From Bradyrhizobium sp. dw_411 (GTDB taxonomy: Bacteria > Pseudomonadota > Alphaproteobacteria > Rhizobiales > Xanthobacteraceae), in assembly GCF_018449695.1 (NCBI RefSeq), contig NZ_JAAVUY010000022.1, forward strand, positions 56,279-120,278: 64,000 nt of DNA, read 5' to 3'. The position numbers and the translations under genes were made by a program. This document shows positions 7,544 to 15,344 of this stretch, one piece after another. The notes under the pieces are model-generated. The model was not told the DNA's origin and ran no database searches. It was given only the letters and a program-made list of their open reading frames with translations. Positions within the stretch are counted from its first letter, which is position 1, and each line of letters opens with the position of its first letter.

Positions 7544-8545
7544 ATGCCGACGGGAATGCGTGCCGTGATGGCGGCCTGGATCGTAGGCGCCGGGCTCCTT
7601 TTGACCGGCATCGAGACCAACGCGCAATCGCTGCCGAAGGAAGCCGCCGCCCGCGTCGAGATCCATGCGATCCCGACACTGACGCTGTCGGACCAACAAT
7701 TCCTGACCGGCGATGCCAACGGCAAGCCCGCGACGGTCGCCGGCGAATTTCGCATCGCGCAAGGCAATGGGCGGCTTCCGGTCGTGGTGCTGATGCATGG
7801 ATCGAGCGGCGTCGGCGCCGCGATGGAACCGTGGGTGCATCATTTCAACGCGATGGGAATTTCGACCTTCGTGATCGATGGCTTTACCGGCCGCGGGCTG
7901 ACCGTGGTCGGCCCCAACCAGGCCCTGCTCGGCCGGCTCAATCTGATCGTCGATACCTATCGCGCGCTCGATATTCTCAGCCACCATCCGCGTGTCGATC
8001 CAGAGCGCATCGTGCTGATGGGATTTTCGCGCGGCGGACAGGCCACACTCTATGCCAGCCTCGATCGTTTCAACAAGCTCTGGAATAAATCCGGCGCGCA
8101 ATTCGCCGGTTATATTCCGTTCTACCCGGATTGCTCGACCACCTACGCAACCGACACCGAGGTCGCCGCTCGCCCGATCCGGATCTTTCACGGCACGCCC
8201 GATGATTACAACCCGGTGGCAAGCTGCAAGGCCTATGTCGCGCGGCTGCAGGAGGCCAAGCGCGACGTGGTGCTGACGGAATATCCGGATTCACAGCACG
8301 CCTTCGATGCCGGCCTGCTCGGCGTCTCCACCACCACCGTTTCCGCCAACGCCCAGACCGCACGCAATTGCCACATCAAAGAAGGCGAAGGCGGCGTGTT
8401 GATGAATGCGGATACGCAAAAACCGTTCGGCTACAGCGACGCCTGCATCGAACTCAACCCGCATGTCGGCGGCAATCCGGCGACCGCGGAGCAGGCGCAG
8501 AAGGCGGTGAGCGAGTTTTTGAAGGTGGTGTTCAGGTTGGGGTGA
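7544..8545 (+). CDS. Dienelactone-hydrolase-like exported alpha/beta hydrolase
   Basis: 333 aa. A signal peptide of about 28 residues (MAAWIVGAGLLLTGIETNAQ core) precedes a dienelactone-hydrolase-like domain. LMHGSSGVG forms the oxyanion loop, GFSRGG holds the nucleophile Ser162, HGTPDDYNP likely holds the acid and PDSQHAFDAG the base. Cys residues at CSTTY, SCKAY, NCHIKEG and DACIEL suggest disulfides, fitting export. AAGGGGG upstream supports the start. No partner gene; substrate unknown. Confidence 0.85.
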   Translation: MPTGMRAVMAAWIVGAGLLLTGIETNAQSLPKEAAARVEIHAIPTLTLSDQQFLTGDANGKPATVAGEFRIAQGNGRLPVVVLMHGSSGVGAAMEPWVHHFNAMGISTFVIDGFTGRGLTVVGPNQALLGRLNLIVDTYRALDILSHHPRVDPERIVLMGFSRGGQATLYASLDRFNKLWNKSGAQFAGYIPFYPDCSTTYATDTEVAARPIRIFHGTPDDYNPVASCKAYVARLQEAKRDVVLTEYPDSQHAFDAGLLGVSTTTVSANAQTARNCHIKEGEGGVLMNADTQKPFGYSDACIELNPHVGGNPATAEQAQKAVSEFLKVVFRLG

Positions 8546-8576
8546 GCGGTAGCGCGCGGCGCGGCGATCGAAGTAT

Positions 8577-8684
8577 GCCGTCATTCCGGGATGGTCCGAA
8601 GGACCAGACCTCAGATGTGCAATTGCACATCGGGGAATCTCGAGATTCCGGGTTCGATGCTTCGCATCGCCCCGGAATGACGGC
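8577..8684. repeat. Palindromic intergenic repeat, family B copy 1
   Basis: GCCGTCATTCCGGGATGG at the left is answered by CCCCGGAATGACGGC at the right. Inner hairpins are GGTCCGAAGGACC, GATGTGCAATTGCACATC and GCGATGCGAAGCATCG-type. A shorter copy lies inside the ribosomal superoperon at 22215-22295. It separates two convergent genes. Confidence 0.85.
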
Positions 8685-8694
8685 ATTAGCCCCC

Positions 8695-9348
8695 CTACTC
8701 CTCCCCCACCTTGAACGGCGGCTCCTTGCCGGGAGGCGTGGTTTCCTCGGCCATCGCCAGCATCATCGCGACCATCACGTAATTGCCCGCGACACCCGTG
8801 AGATCCACGATCTGCTGATCGTTGAAAACCTTCTTGGCCCGCGCATAGGTCTCGTCCGAAACCTTTTGCGTGGTGGTGAGCTCGGTGACGAAATCGTAGA
8901 CCACGGCTTCATCCTCGGCCATGCCCGAAGGCCGCTTGCCGGTTTTGAGTTCCGCGATGATTTCAGCGGACAGACCCGCCTTCGCGGCCAGCGGCGCGTG
9001 CGCGAACCACTCGACCTGCGAGCGCCATTGCCGCCCGATGATCAGGATCGCGAATTCATTCAGCTTGGTCGGGACTGACGTTTCCCAGCGCAGATAATGA
9101 AACAGGTCGAACAGCCGCAGCCCCAGCACCGGGCTGCGCATGATCGGATTATAGGGTCCGCCAAGACCGACGCTCGAGACCTTCATCACCTGTTCGCCAA
9201 GCGGCTTTTGCGCGTCGCTGAGCTGGTCCATGGTGAGTTGCGGAAAGCGCGGCTCCTTGCTGGTCGCGGCCTGCGGGAACAGGGTAGCGGCAAGCCAGCC
9301 ACCAGCCGCGGCGACCATCAGCGAAGACATCCAGATGGCAGATTTCAT
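8695..9348 (-). CDS. Carboxymuconolactone decarboxylase family protein
   Basis: 217 aa. A short hydrophobic signal/anchor (residues 1-25) precedes an AhpD/CMD-like helical domain. It matches the CMD group that has LNEFAILIIGRQWRSQVEWFAH rather than the CxxC of AhpD, so it is probably not a peroxidase. Start at 9348 has GGAGGA. The palindrome TCCGTAC-N11-GTACGGA (9356-9380) overlaps that site and looks like an operator. It lies head-on after the class D beta-lactamase gene on the same strand with 80 bases between. Confidence 0.83.
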   Translation of the reverse strand: MKSAIWMSSLMVAAAGGWLAATLFPQAATSKEPRFPQLTMDQLSDAQKPLGEQVMKVSSVGLGGPYNPIMRSPVLGLRLFDLFHYLRWETSVPTKLNEFAILIIGRQWRSQVEWFAHAPLAAKAGLSAEIIAELKTGKRPSGMAEDEAVVYDFVTELTTTQKVSDETYARAKKVFNDQQIVDLTGVAGNYVMVAMMLAMAEETTPPGKEPPFKVGEE

Positions 9349-9355
9349 GATTTCC

Positions 9356-9380
9356 TCCGTACGTTTCTTGGTTGTACGGA
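9356..9380. promoter_or_regulatory. Inverted repeat at the CMD gene start, candidate operator
   Basis: Perfect 7-base arms TCCGTAC and GTACGGA separated by 11 bases, overlapping the ribosome binding site of the minus-strand CMD gene. The size and symmetry suit a TetR-like dimer site, but no regulator gene adjoins. Confidence 0.4.
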
Positions 9381-9428
9381 GATGCTAAACCAGCCGTGCT
9401 GGCCGCGCCAGCGGGTTCAACAGTCCGC

Positions 9429-10250
9429 TCATATCGCCCCGATATCGGTCAGGCACTGCTGGGAAATCTTCATGCGATCGGCGATGTGATGCGACTCGCG
9501 GACATCGAGATTAAGCGCGAACACGGTATTGGCGCTGCCCTTCTCGGCCCAGCCCACCATCCAGCCCAGCGACGGCTTGCCGATCTCCGCACCCAGAAGT
9601 CCGGATTTGGCGCGGATGATGCTGTCGCCCACCGTGGTGACGGGAAGGATATCGCGCACCAGATCCTGGCTGCGCTTGGAGACCGGCAAGGTGCCGCGCC
9701 GCAAACGATCCACAAAATCGACCTGCTGCACCGGATCGATGCGTAAGTTACCGGTCAGCCAGAAATGGTCGATGCCGCCGCCGATATCGCGGTTGCCGTA
9801 CTCAAAGAGATCGACATATTTTTGCATCCGCTCCTGACCGATGCGCCGCGCGATCTCCTGATAGACCGGCACGGCCGAGGCCGCGATCGCCGAGCGCAAG
9901 GTATGGTCCTTGTTCCAGGCCTCGATGTCCCTGACCACGCCGTCCCACTTGAAGATGTCCTTGTCGGGATCGCCGACAACGCCGGTTTCCAGCGCGATGA
10001 GCGAATTCGGAATCTTGTAGGTCGAGGCCGGCAGCTTCGCCTCGCCGGAGCGATCCCTGTCGCTCGCGATGACGAGATAGTCGTCGATCTTGTAGCCGAC
10101 GAAGGTGCCGGCAGTGCCGGCATCGGCAAAATGTTTGGCCAGATCTTCGTGGATTTCGCTGCGCTGGTACACGACATCGGCGAAAGCGTGCGACGGCAAC
10201 AAGCTCGCGCCAGCGAGAGCCCCGAGCACGTGGCGGCGATTGGGTATCAT
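9429..10250 (-). CDS. Class D (OXA-type) serine beta-lactamase
   Basis: 273 aa, normal for class D. It hydrolyses beta-lactams by an acyl-serine path in the periplasm. All class D boxes are visible: STYK (Ser76-Lys79), SAV (125-127), YGN (151-153), FWL (163-165) and KSG (215-217, the KTG/KSG box). Residues 1-24 form an export signal with NRRHVLGAL, so Tat export is likely. The ATG at 10250 is preferred; a TTG 21 bases upstream is possible. No mobile element or integron site adjoins, so it looks like an intrinsic chromosomal gene. The spectrum cannot be read from sequence. Confidence 0.88.
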   Translation of the reverse strand: MIPNRRHVLGALAGASLLPSHAFADVVYQRSEIHEDLAKHFADAGTAGTFVGYKIDDYLVIASDRDRSGEAKLPASTYKIPNSLIALETGVVGDPDKDIFKWDGVVRDIEAWNKDHTLRSAIAASAVPVYQEIARRIGQERMQKYVDLFEYGNRDIGGGIDHFWLTGNLRIDPVQQVDFVDRLRRGTLPVSKRSQDLVRDILPVTTVGDSIIRAKSGLLGAEIGKPSLGWMVGWAEKGSANTVFALNLDVRESHHIADRMKISQQCLTDIGAI

Positions 10251-10324
10251 GGCGACGTCCGATCCGAACAAGCAACGACGATGCAGACGGCATCGTGGTG
10301 AAACAATGACGGAAACACCACCGC

Positions 10325-10442
10325 CGTCGCCCGGCGAACGCCGGGACCCATACCGCGTGATCTATCGCAAAGGCACCGTGGTCGACGTTCTTCGCAAAAC
10401 AACGGCCGGTGGCTATGGGTCCCGGCGTTCGCCGGGACGACG
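10325..10442. repeat. Palindromic intergenic repeat, family F copy 2
   Basis: CGTCGCCCGGCGAACGCCGG plus GACCCATA on the left mirrors TATGGGTCCCGGCGTTCGCC plus GGGACGACG on the right, nearly perfect over ~28 bases. It lies between the beta-lactamase start and the FlhB-like gene stop. Confidence 0.88.
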
Positions 10443-10457
10443 ACCGGTGAGAAACCT

Positions 10458-10724
10458 CTACCTGATCCGCCCCGACAGCCGCAGCACGAAGATCAGTACT
10501 TCCGCGACGGCCTTGTAGAGTTCGGCCGGAATCTCGTCGCCGAGTTCGACATTGGAGAGCGCGCCGGCCAGCACTTCGTTCTCTTCGATCGGGATGTCAT
10601 GGGCCTTGGCGACCTCGATGATCTTGGCGCCGATTGAGCCCTTGCCCTTGGCGATGACGCGAGGCGCGCCGGACTTGTCGTAATGCAGCGCGACCGCGAG
10701 CTGGCTTTGGGTTTTGACGCTCAT
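10458..10724 (-). CDS. FlhB C-terminal-domain-like protein (EscU/YscU/HrcU family)
   Basis: 88 aa, matching only the cytoplasmic export-switch domain of FlhB: QLAVALHYDKSGAPRVIAKG, then LSNVELGDEIPAELYKAVAEVL. The membrane half is absent and the NPTH autocleavage motif is replaced (TQSQL), so it cannot self-cleave as FlhB does. Such stand-alone FlhB-like proteins can partly replace the FlhB C-domain in export specificity switching. Its ATG overlaps the stop of the upstream FliK-like gene (ATGA), so the pair is translationally coupled. Confidence 0.85.
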   Translation of the reverse strand: MSVKTQSQLAVALHYDKSGAPRVIAKGKGSIGAKIIEVAKAHDIPIEENEVLAGALSNVELGDEIPAELYKAVAEVLIFVLRLSGRIR

Positions 10725-12601
10725 AGCGCGCGATCCAGAAAATGCCCTGTGGGCGCCGAGACCGGTTGCACCGGCGCGCCGTCGCGCACGACAATATCGC
10801 CCGGCTGCAACTCGGCGCGGCTTAAAGCCTGACTGAGCTGCGAAACGCCCGCGCGCAATTGCATCGCGGTCGCGGGCCGTTCCGCCCACATCCGCACGGA
10901 AGTCTTATCACCACTCAGCGAGATCATCGCGTGAACCGGACCGGCGGGTTCGACGTCGAGCGAGAAACGCGCGCGCCAGACCGGTTTGGCCGCGCCGGGC
11001 TCGCGGCCGCCACCATCGCGCGAGATATCGAATTGCGCCATCGCGGTGCCCTGCGGCGTCGCGAACGGGATTTCGAAATTCCACCGGGGCGTGGTGGGAT
11101 CGACCCGGCCGGTGGCCGCATCGGGCTGGCCCGGCAAGGACGCTACCTGCAGCAGCGTCTGCCGCGCGATCGCGCCGTCGGTATCGGAAAGCAAATGTTG
11201 CAGCGTCGCGTCGACAGGCGCTTTCGATATCAGCGTCGCGGGCAGCACCGGCTGCGCGGCGGGCAATGCGCCGTTGAGCGGCGGTGGCGGCAGATTGGAG
11301 CGTGCGAATTCGGCGTCATCGACCCCCAGCGTGCGCGCGCCCATCACCGCCGGGAGCAGCGCAAGCGTCTGGCTGTTGTCGAAAGCGAACTTGCTGAGAT
11401 TTCCTGCCGCCAGCGGACTGCCCTGCACGGCTTCCTGCAGCAGATTGAGCGCCGCACCGCTGACCGCGGCCCGCGCCGCTGCGTCGGCCGGCGTTGCTGC
11501 GGAGGAGATGACTTGGCTCGCCGCGCTAAGGTCGAGGATATCGGAGGCGACTTCCAGCGCCGCAGTTTGCGACGATGCTGTAGAGGCGGCGGCTCCGGAT
11601 GTCAGCGATGGTGCGATCGAGGGCGATGCAGTCATCGGCGTTTCCGGCCCGGCGATGATCGTAACGGGCTGCGATACCGCGACGGACGGCTCAGCGCCCT
11701 GCTCGATCGCGATGGCGCCCGCTATCGTTCCCGCCTGTGCTGTCGCCGTTGCCTCTGCAATTGTTGGCGTGACGCCCTCCGGCATGACGATCTCGGCTGC
11801 CGTTGCGCTTTGCGAAGCCGCCGATGCCGTCGTGCTCAGAAGCCCGGTCGTTGTTGCCACCGACGTCCCCGCCGTAACCGGCGCGCTGCCAATTGAAGTC
11901 GTCAGCACCTGACGTAACACAATCAGCGCGGCCTTGAGATCCGGCACCGCGCCGGATGACGCCACCGATCCCGACGCCAGCGATGCCTCCAGAAACAACC
12001 CGGAGCTCTGGAACGCCTGCTTGATGTCGTCGCCGGTCAGGCTGGGATCAAGACTGGTTTGTTGCGCCAGCACCTGCGCCATCGCTTGCTGGACCTGCGG
12101 CGGCAGGCCGGTCAAGCCGGCGGCGACACCGAGATTGGCGAACAATGTGGCGAGTGACGTCTGCTGGGTCGCCGCGGTCTGGGCCGCGGCCGAGACCGCG
12201 GAGGTCTCGAGCGCGGTGAGCTGGTTGACCAGGGTGGTCCCCGATGTGACCGGGGCCGCAATATTGGTCACGGCGCCAGGCGCCAGCGTGACGGTGTCGC
12301 CTATTGCGGATGAATTGCCGGCGCTCTGGCTGGCCGCGGCGCCGCCCTGCTGGCTGACCACCGCGAGCGCGATACCGCCATCCTGGGTCTGCGACACCTG
12401 AAGCTGCAGCGTCTGGCCGGCCTGCAGCGGCACCTGCGACTGCACGTCCAGCGCCTGGCCAGCAATCGAGATTTTCACCTGATCGCCGCCGAGGATCTGC
12501 AGCACCTTGGCGCTGATCACGCTGCCCGGCTGCAGCACGACATCCGCCGTCGCGCCCTGCGCGGCAACCAGCGGAATGTTCGGCGTTATGACGATCGACA
12601 T
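10721..12601 (-). CDS. FliK-like flagellar hook-length control protein
   Basis: 626 aa. The N-terminal ~90 residues form an ordered part (VLQPGSVISAKVLQILGG). A long Ala/Ser/Thr/Gln-rich, low-complexity ruler-like middle follows (about 95-440). The C-terminal domain (about 490-610) carries WRARFSLDVEPAGPVHAMIS and LRAGVSQLSQALSRAEL, which fits a FliK C-domain contacting FlhB. It is the first gene of a two-gene unit with the FlhB-like protein, away from any other flagellar genes in the window. Sequence similarity in the middle would be weak, so the family call rests on the C-domain and the partner. Confidence 0.72.
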   Translation of the reverse strand: MSIVITPNIPLVAAQGATADVVLQPGSVISAKVLQILGGDQVKISIAGQALDVQSQVPLQAGQTLQLQVSQTQDGGIALAVVSQQGGAAASQSAGNSSAIGDTVTLAPGAVTNIAAPVTSGTTLVNQLTALETSAVSAAAQTAATQQTSLATLFANLGVAAGLTGLPPQVQQAMAQVLAQQTSLDPSLTGDDIKQAFQSSGLFLEASLASGSVASSGAVPDLKAALIVLRQVLTTSIGSAPVTAGTSVATTTGLLSTTASAASQSATAAEIVMPEGVTPTIAEATATAQAGTIAGAIAIEQGAEPSVAVSQPVTIIAGPETPMTASPSIAPSLTSGAAASTASSQTAALEVASDILDLSAASQVISSAATPADAAARAAVSGAALNLLQEAVQGSPLAAGNLSKFAFDNSQTLALLPAVMGARTLGVDDAEFARSNLPPPPLNGALPAAQPVLPATLISKAPVDATLQHLLSDTDGAIARQTLLQVASLPGQPDAATGRVDPTTPRWNFEIPFATPQGTAMAQFDISRDGGGREPGAAKPVWRARFSLDVEPAGPVHAMISLSGDKTSVRMWAERPATAMQLRAGVSQLSQALSRAELQPGDIVVRDGAPVQPVSAPTGHFLDRAL

Positions 12602-12669
12602 GGGGTCGCTTCAGGTTGCTCACCGGGCTCAGGCCCCGCTGAAGCTACCCCGGCGTCGTAAACCTGCCG

Positions 12670-13455
12670 TTAACCGGTCCCCGGATTGAGAGCTTTCAGA
12701 ATGCCCGCGGCCGCCTTGAAATCGACCAAACGGGCCGCCCGGCGCGCCGCGACTTCCTCGTCAACGCCCCATTTCTCGCTGTTCCAGTCCTCATCGACAT
12801 GGGCGGCGGCCCAGACCTGATCCTGATCGATCACGCCATGCAGCAGCGCCAGCGCCAGCAGCGCCGAGCCGGTCAGCGTCGTGATCACATGCAGCGCCGC
12901 GATCGACCAGGGATCGGACGGCAGCGCCGCGCGCGCCGCCGCGATCGCGGTGTCGGGCTGGCTGACATGCATGATGCCTTCGGCCAGAATGAAATGCGCG
13001 CCCAGCGTATCCGCGGCCCAGAACAGGATGGGGTCCCACTGCGCCGCCTCGCGCGCGACAAGCGCTTCAGGATGGCCCGCGCGATAGAACAGCAAATCCG
13101 ATCCCAGATATTTCGCGACGTCTTCAGTGACGGCGTCGACCCGATCGAGCACACCATCGAGCACGCTGTTGGCAAAGCGCGTATAAGGCATCGTCAGGGG
13201 ATCGATGAACTCGATCTGCGCGCCCCACTCGCCCGACATCGCCTCCGCAATGGCGCGGTTCGGTGCCGCCAGCGCGCGGCCGGATGGCGTGCGAATGGTC
13301 TTGTCATCGAGCGTGATGGCAAATCCATCGGGCCCATCCGCGACATCCACTTTGGCATAAAACCGCTTGCGGCGCGGCGCGCGCGTGGTGCGGCGTACCG
13401 CTTCCTCCGGATCGAGCGGTGAATGGCCGGCGACTTCGTCGAATAATTCACGCAT
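12670..13455 (-). CDS. ATP12 family chaperone
   Basis: 261 aa, as expected for alphaproteobacterial ATP12 homologues, which help F1-ATPase assembly by binding the alpha subunit. Family marks: RFYAKVDVADGPDGFAITLD, TIRTPSGRALAAPN, the EWGAQIEFIDPLTMPYTRFA segment and YRAGHPEALVAREAAQWDPI. Monocistronic as far as can be seen; it ends 68 bases before the FliK-like gene start. Confidence 0.9.
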   Translation of the reverse strand: MRELFDEVAGHSPLDPEEAVRRTTRAPRRKRFYAKVDVADGPDGFAITLDDKTIRTPSGRALAAPNRAIAEAMSGEWGAQIEFIDPLTMPYTRFANSVLDGVLDRVDAVTEDVAKYLGSDLLFYRAGHPEALVAREAAQWDPILFWAADTLGAHFILAEGIMHVSQPDTAIAAARAALPSDPWSIAALHVITTLTGSALLALALLHGVIDQDQVWAAAHVDEDWNSEKWGVDEEVAARRAARLVDFKAAAGILKALNPGTG

Positions 13456-13509
13456 TTTAGTCTTTGGCTTCCATGCAGCGATGATATCTGTTGGCAGGGT
13501 ACGACAAGG

Positions 13510-13986
13510 ATGGCTGCAAATAAAGCGAACTGGCCGGGGATCACGATGCGGATTTGGCTGCCAAGCCTTGTTCTGCTCGCTGGCGTTTGGCCTGTCGCAG
13601 CCGGGTTCCGTTCCCCGGAATCGCTGGTCCGGAATGTCTACGCTTATTACGGCGACAGATCGTCGGATCTATCGAGCGGACTGCCGCACGATCCCGACAC
13701 CGTGCGCCAGTTCTTCGATCCCAGCCTGCGCGAAGCCTGGGGCGCCTCCCTCAAGCCGCCCTATGACTTCATGGTCCAGAGCCCGACCTAGAAACTAAGT
13801 GCGATCTCGATATCGATCCTGCGCAAGCAATTCGACAAGACCTATGTCGTCGCGGCCTTCGACAATCAGGGTCGCGCCGTGATGCTGAATTTTATTCTCG
13901 TGAACGGTCCTGAGGGCTGGGTGATCTCGGATGTCGAGAGCCCGCACGATTCGCTGCGCCTGTTTCTGGCGCAGTACCGGAACTGA
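13510..13986 (+). pseudogene. Exported hypothetical protein interrupted by one amber codon
   Basis: The frame from 13510 (or better 13546, where MRIWLPSLVLLAGVWPVAAG forms a signal peptide after GGGGA) runs to TAG at 13789-13791. The same frame then continues open for 64 codons to TGA at 13984. The second half reads like real protein (LRKQFDKTYVVAAFDNQG, MLNFILVNGPEGWVISDVES). The whole resembles DUF3828-type small secreted proteins of ~145 aa. A TGG-to-TAG change would explain it. It could be a recent pseudogene, a sequencing error, or suppressed. Confidence 0.75.
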
Positions 13987-13993
13987 CTCGCCT

Positions 13994-15199
13994 TCACGGC
14001 TTCTGATAGATGATCCCGCCCGCGCGAAGGGTATAGGCGACCTTGGCAAGGTTATGCACGTCGGCAAGTGGGTCGCCGTCCAGAACCACCAGATCGGCGT
14101 CAAACCCCTTCTCGACCCTGCCCTTCTTCGCGACCTTGAAATACTGCGCCGGATTGGTCGTCAGCGATGCCAGCACCTGCCGTTCCGACAGCGCGCGGTG
14201 CATCAGTTCGAATTCGAGCGTTGTGTCATAGAGCTTGGTGAAGCCGACATCGGTGCCAAAAAGCACCACACCGCCATTGTCCGAAAACGCCTTGAGCTGG
14301 CTGACGCCGGATTCAACCAGCCGGGCACCCATGCCGGGATCGAGGACGACGGTCGTGAATAGCGCCAGCGTCGGGATCAACGCGGTCCCCTGCGATTTGA
14401 ACTGGACGAGTTGCTCGGCCGTGGTCGGTTGTCCCGGGGCGGTGTGAGCGAGGATATCGACTCCCGCCGCAATCACCGTATCCACGCCAATCTTGTTTTG
14501 CGGATGGGCAAACACCGGCCTGCCCTGCGCATGCGCCACATCGACCGCGGCCTTGGCGGTGGCTACGTCCATATTCACCACGGGCTTGTCGCCCATATAG
14601 GCGCCGGTAAACAATTTAACGCCGTCGAGGCCCATGCCCATATAACCGCGCGCCATCCGCGTGGCTTCGTCCGGCGTCGCGGCCTCGGGCAGTTGCAGTT
14701 CAGCCGGTAAATAAACGGGGTGGCCGCCTTTCGGGAAAATGCTGCCAGCCAAAAAGATATTGGGGCCCGCGACTTCATTCGCTGAGATGCGACGGCGTAG
14801 TGCCAGGGTATCTCTCGGGTCGGACCCGAGATCCCACACCGTCGTAAAACCCCATTTAGTCAGCATGGTGCGCATATGCTCTTCAAGCGAAGCCACCGGC
14901 GCATTGGCGGCGTTTCGCCAGGGCTCTTGCGTGAAATGAACGTGGCTGTTCCAGAAGCCGGCAACGATAGTCTTGCCGGTGCAATCGATGACGCGCGCAT
15001 CCGCGGGAATCTGGACCTCGCTGTGGCGGCCGATCGCGGTGATAGTACCGCCGGAGGTCACAACGACCGCATCGGGGATCGCAGTGGCCTCAGGCGACGC
15101 GTAGACGCTGCCTCCGACGAGCGCGAGAGTCTGCGCGTTGGCGGTCGCACCGCAGAAAAGGAAGAAGAACAGCGCAACGCGCGGCCAATTCACAATCAT
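13994..15199 (-). CDS. Exported amidohydrolase family protein
   Basis: 401 aa. Signal peptide residues 1-22 (MIVNWPRVALFFFLFCGATA then NAQ). It is an amidohydrolase TIM-barrel with a composite beta-sandwich, close to the imidazolonepropionase/prolidase-like group: metal ligands HVH (His86, His88) in GFWNSHVHF, later His in VFAHPQNKIG and ILAHTAPG, and Asp in FGTDVGFT. Substrate unknown. The start is at the signal peptide; about 46 further in-frame codons upstream look noncoding. It converges on the amber-interrupted gene with 7 bases between. Confidence 0.87.
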   Translation of the reverse strand: MIVNWPRVALFFFLFCGATANAQTLALVGGSVYASPEATAIPDAVVVTSGGTITAIGRHSEVQIPADARVIDCTGKTIVAGFWNSHVHFTQEPWRNAANAPVASLEEHMRTMLTKWGFTTVWDLGSDPRDTLALRRRISANEVAGPNIFLAGSIFPKGGHPVYLPAELQLPEAATPDEATRMARGYMGMGLDGVKLFTGAYMGDKPVVNMDVATAKAAVDVAHAQGRPVFAHPQNKIGVDTVIAAGVDILAHTAPGQPTTAEQLVQFKSQGTALIPTLALFTTVVLDPGMGARLVESGVSQLKAFSDNGGVVLFGTDVGFTKLYDTTLEFELMHRALSERQVLASLTTNPAQYFKVAKKGRVEKGFDADLVVLDGDPLADVHNLAKVAYTLRAGGIIYQKP

Positions 15200-15344
15200 G
15201 CGTAGGGTCCCTCGATTTACACGATGGTTGTCAGGTGCCGGAACGAACCGAAGCGCTACCTCAATGGCGCGTCCCTGATTTGATCGTTCTTGCTCTCCCC
15301 GGACAAATATCGATGGCGGCACATGGGACGCCGTCACATCCGCG

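Noticed and set aside
10306..10518. Short plus-strand open frame before the FlhB-like gene
   Set aside because: It is made almost wholly of palindromic repeat F2 and lacks protein-like sequence.
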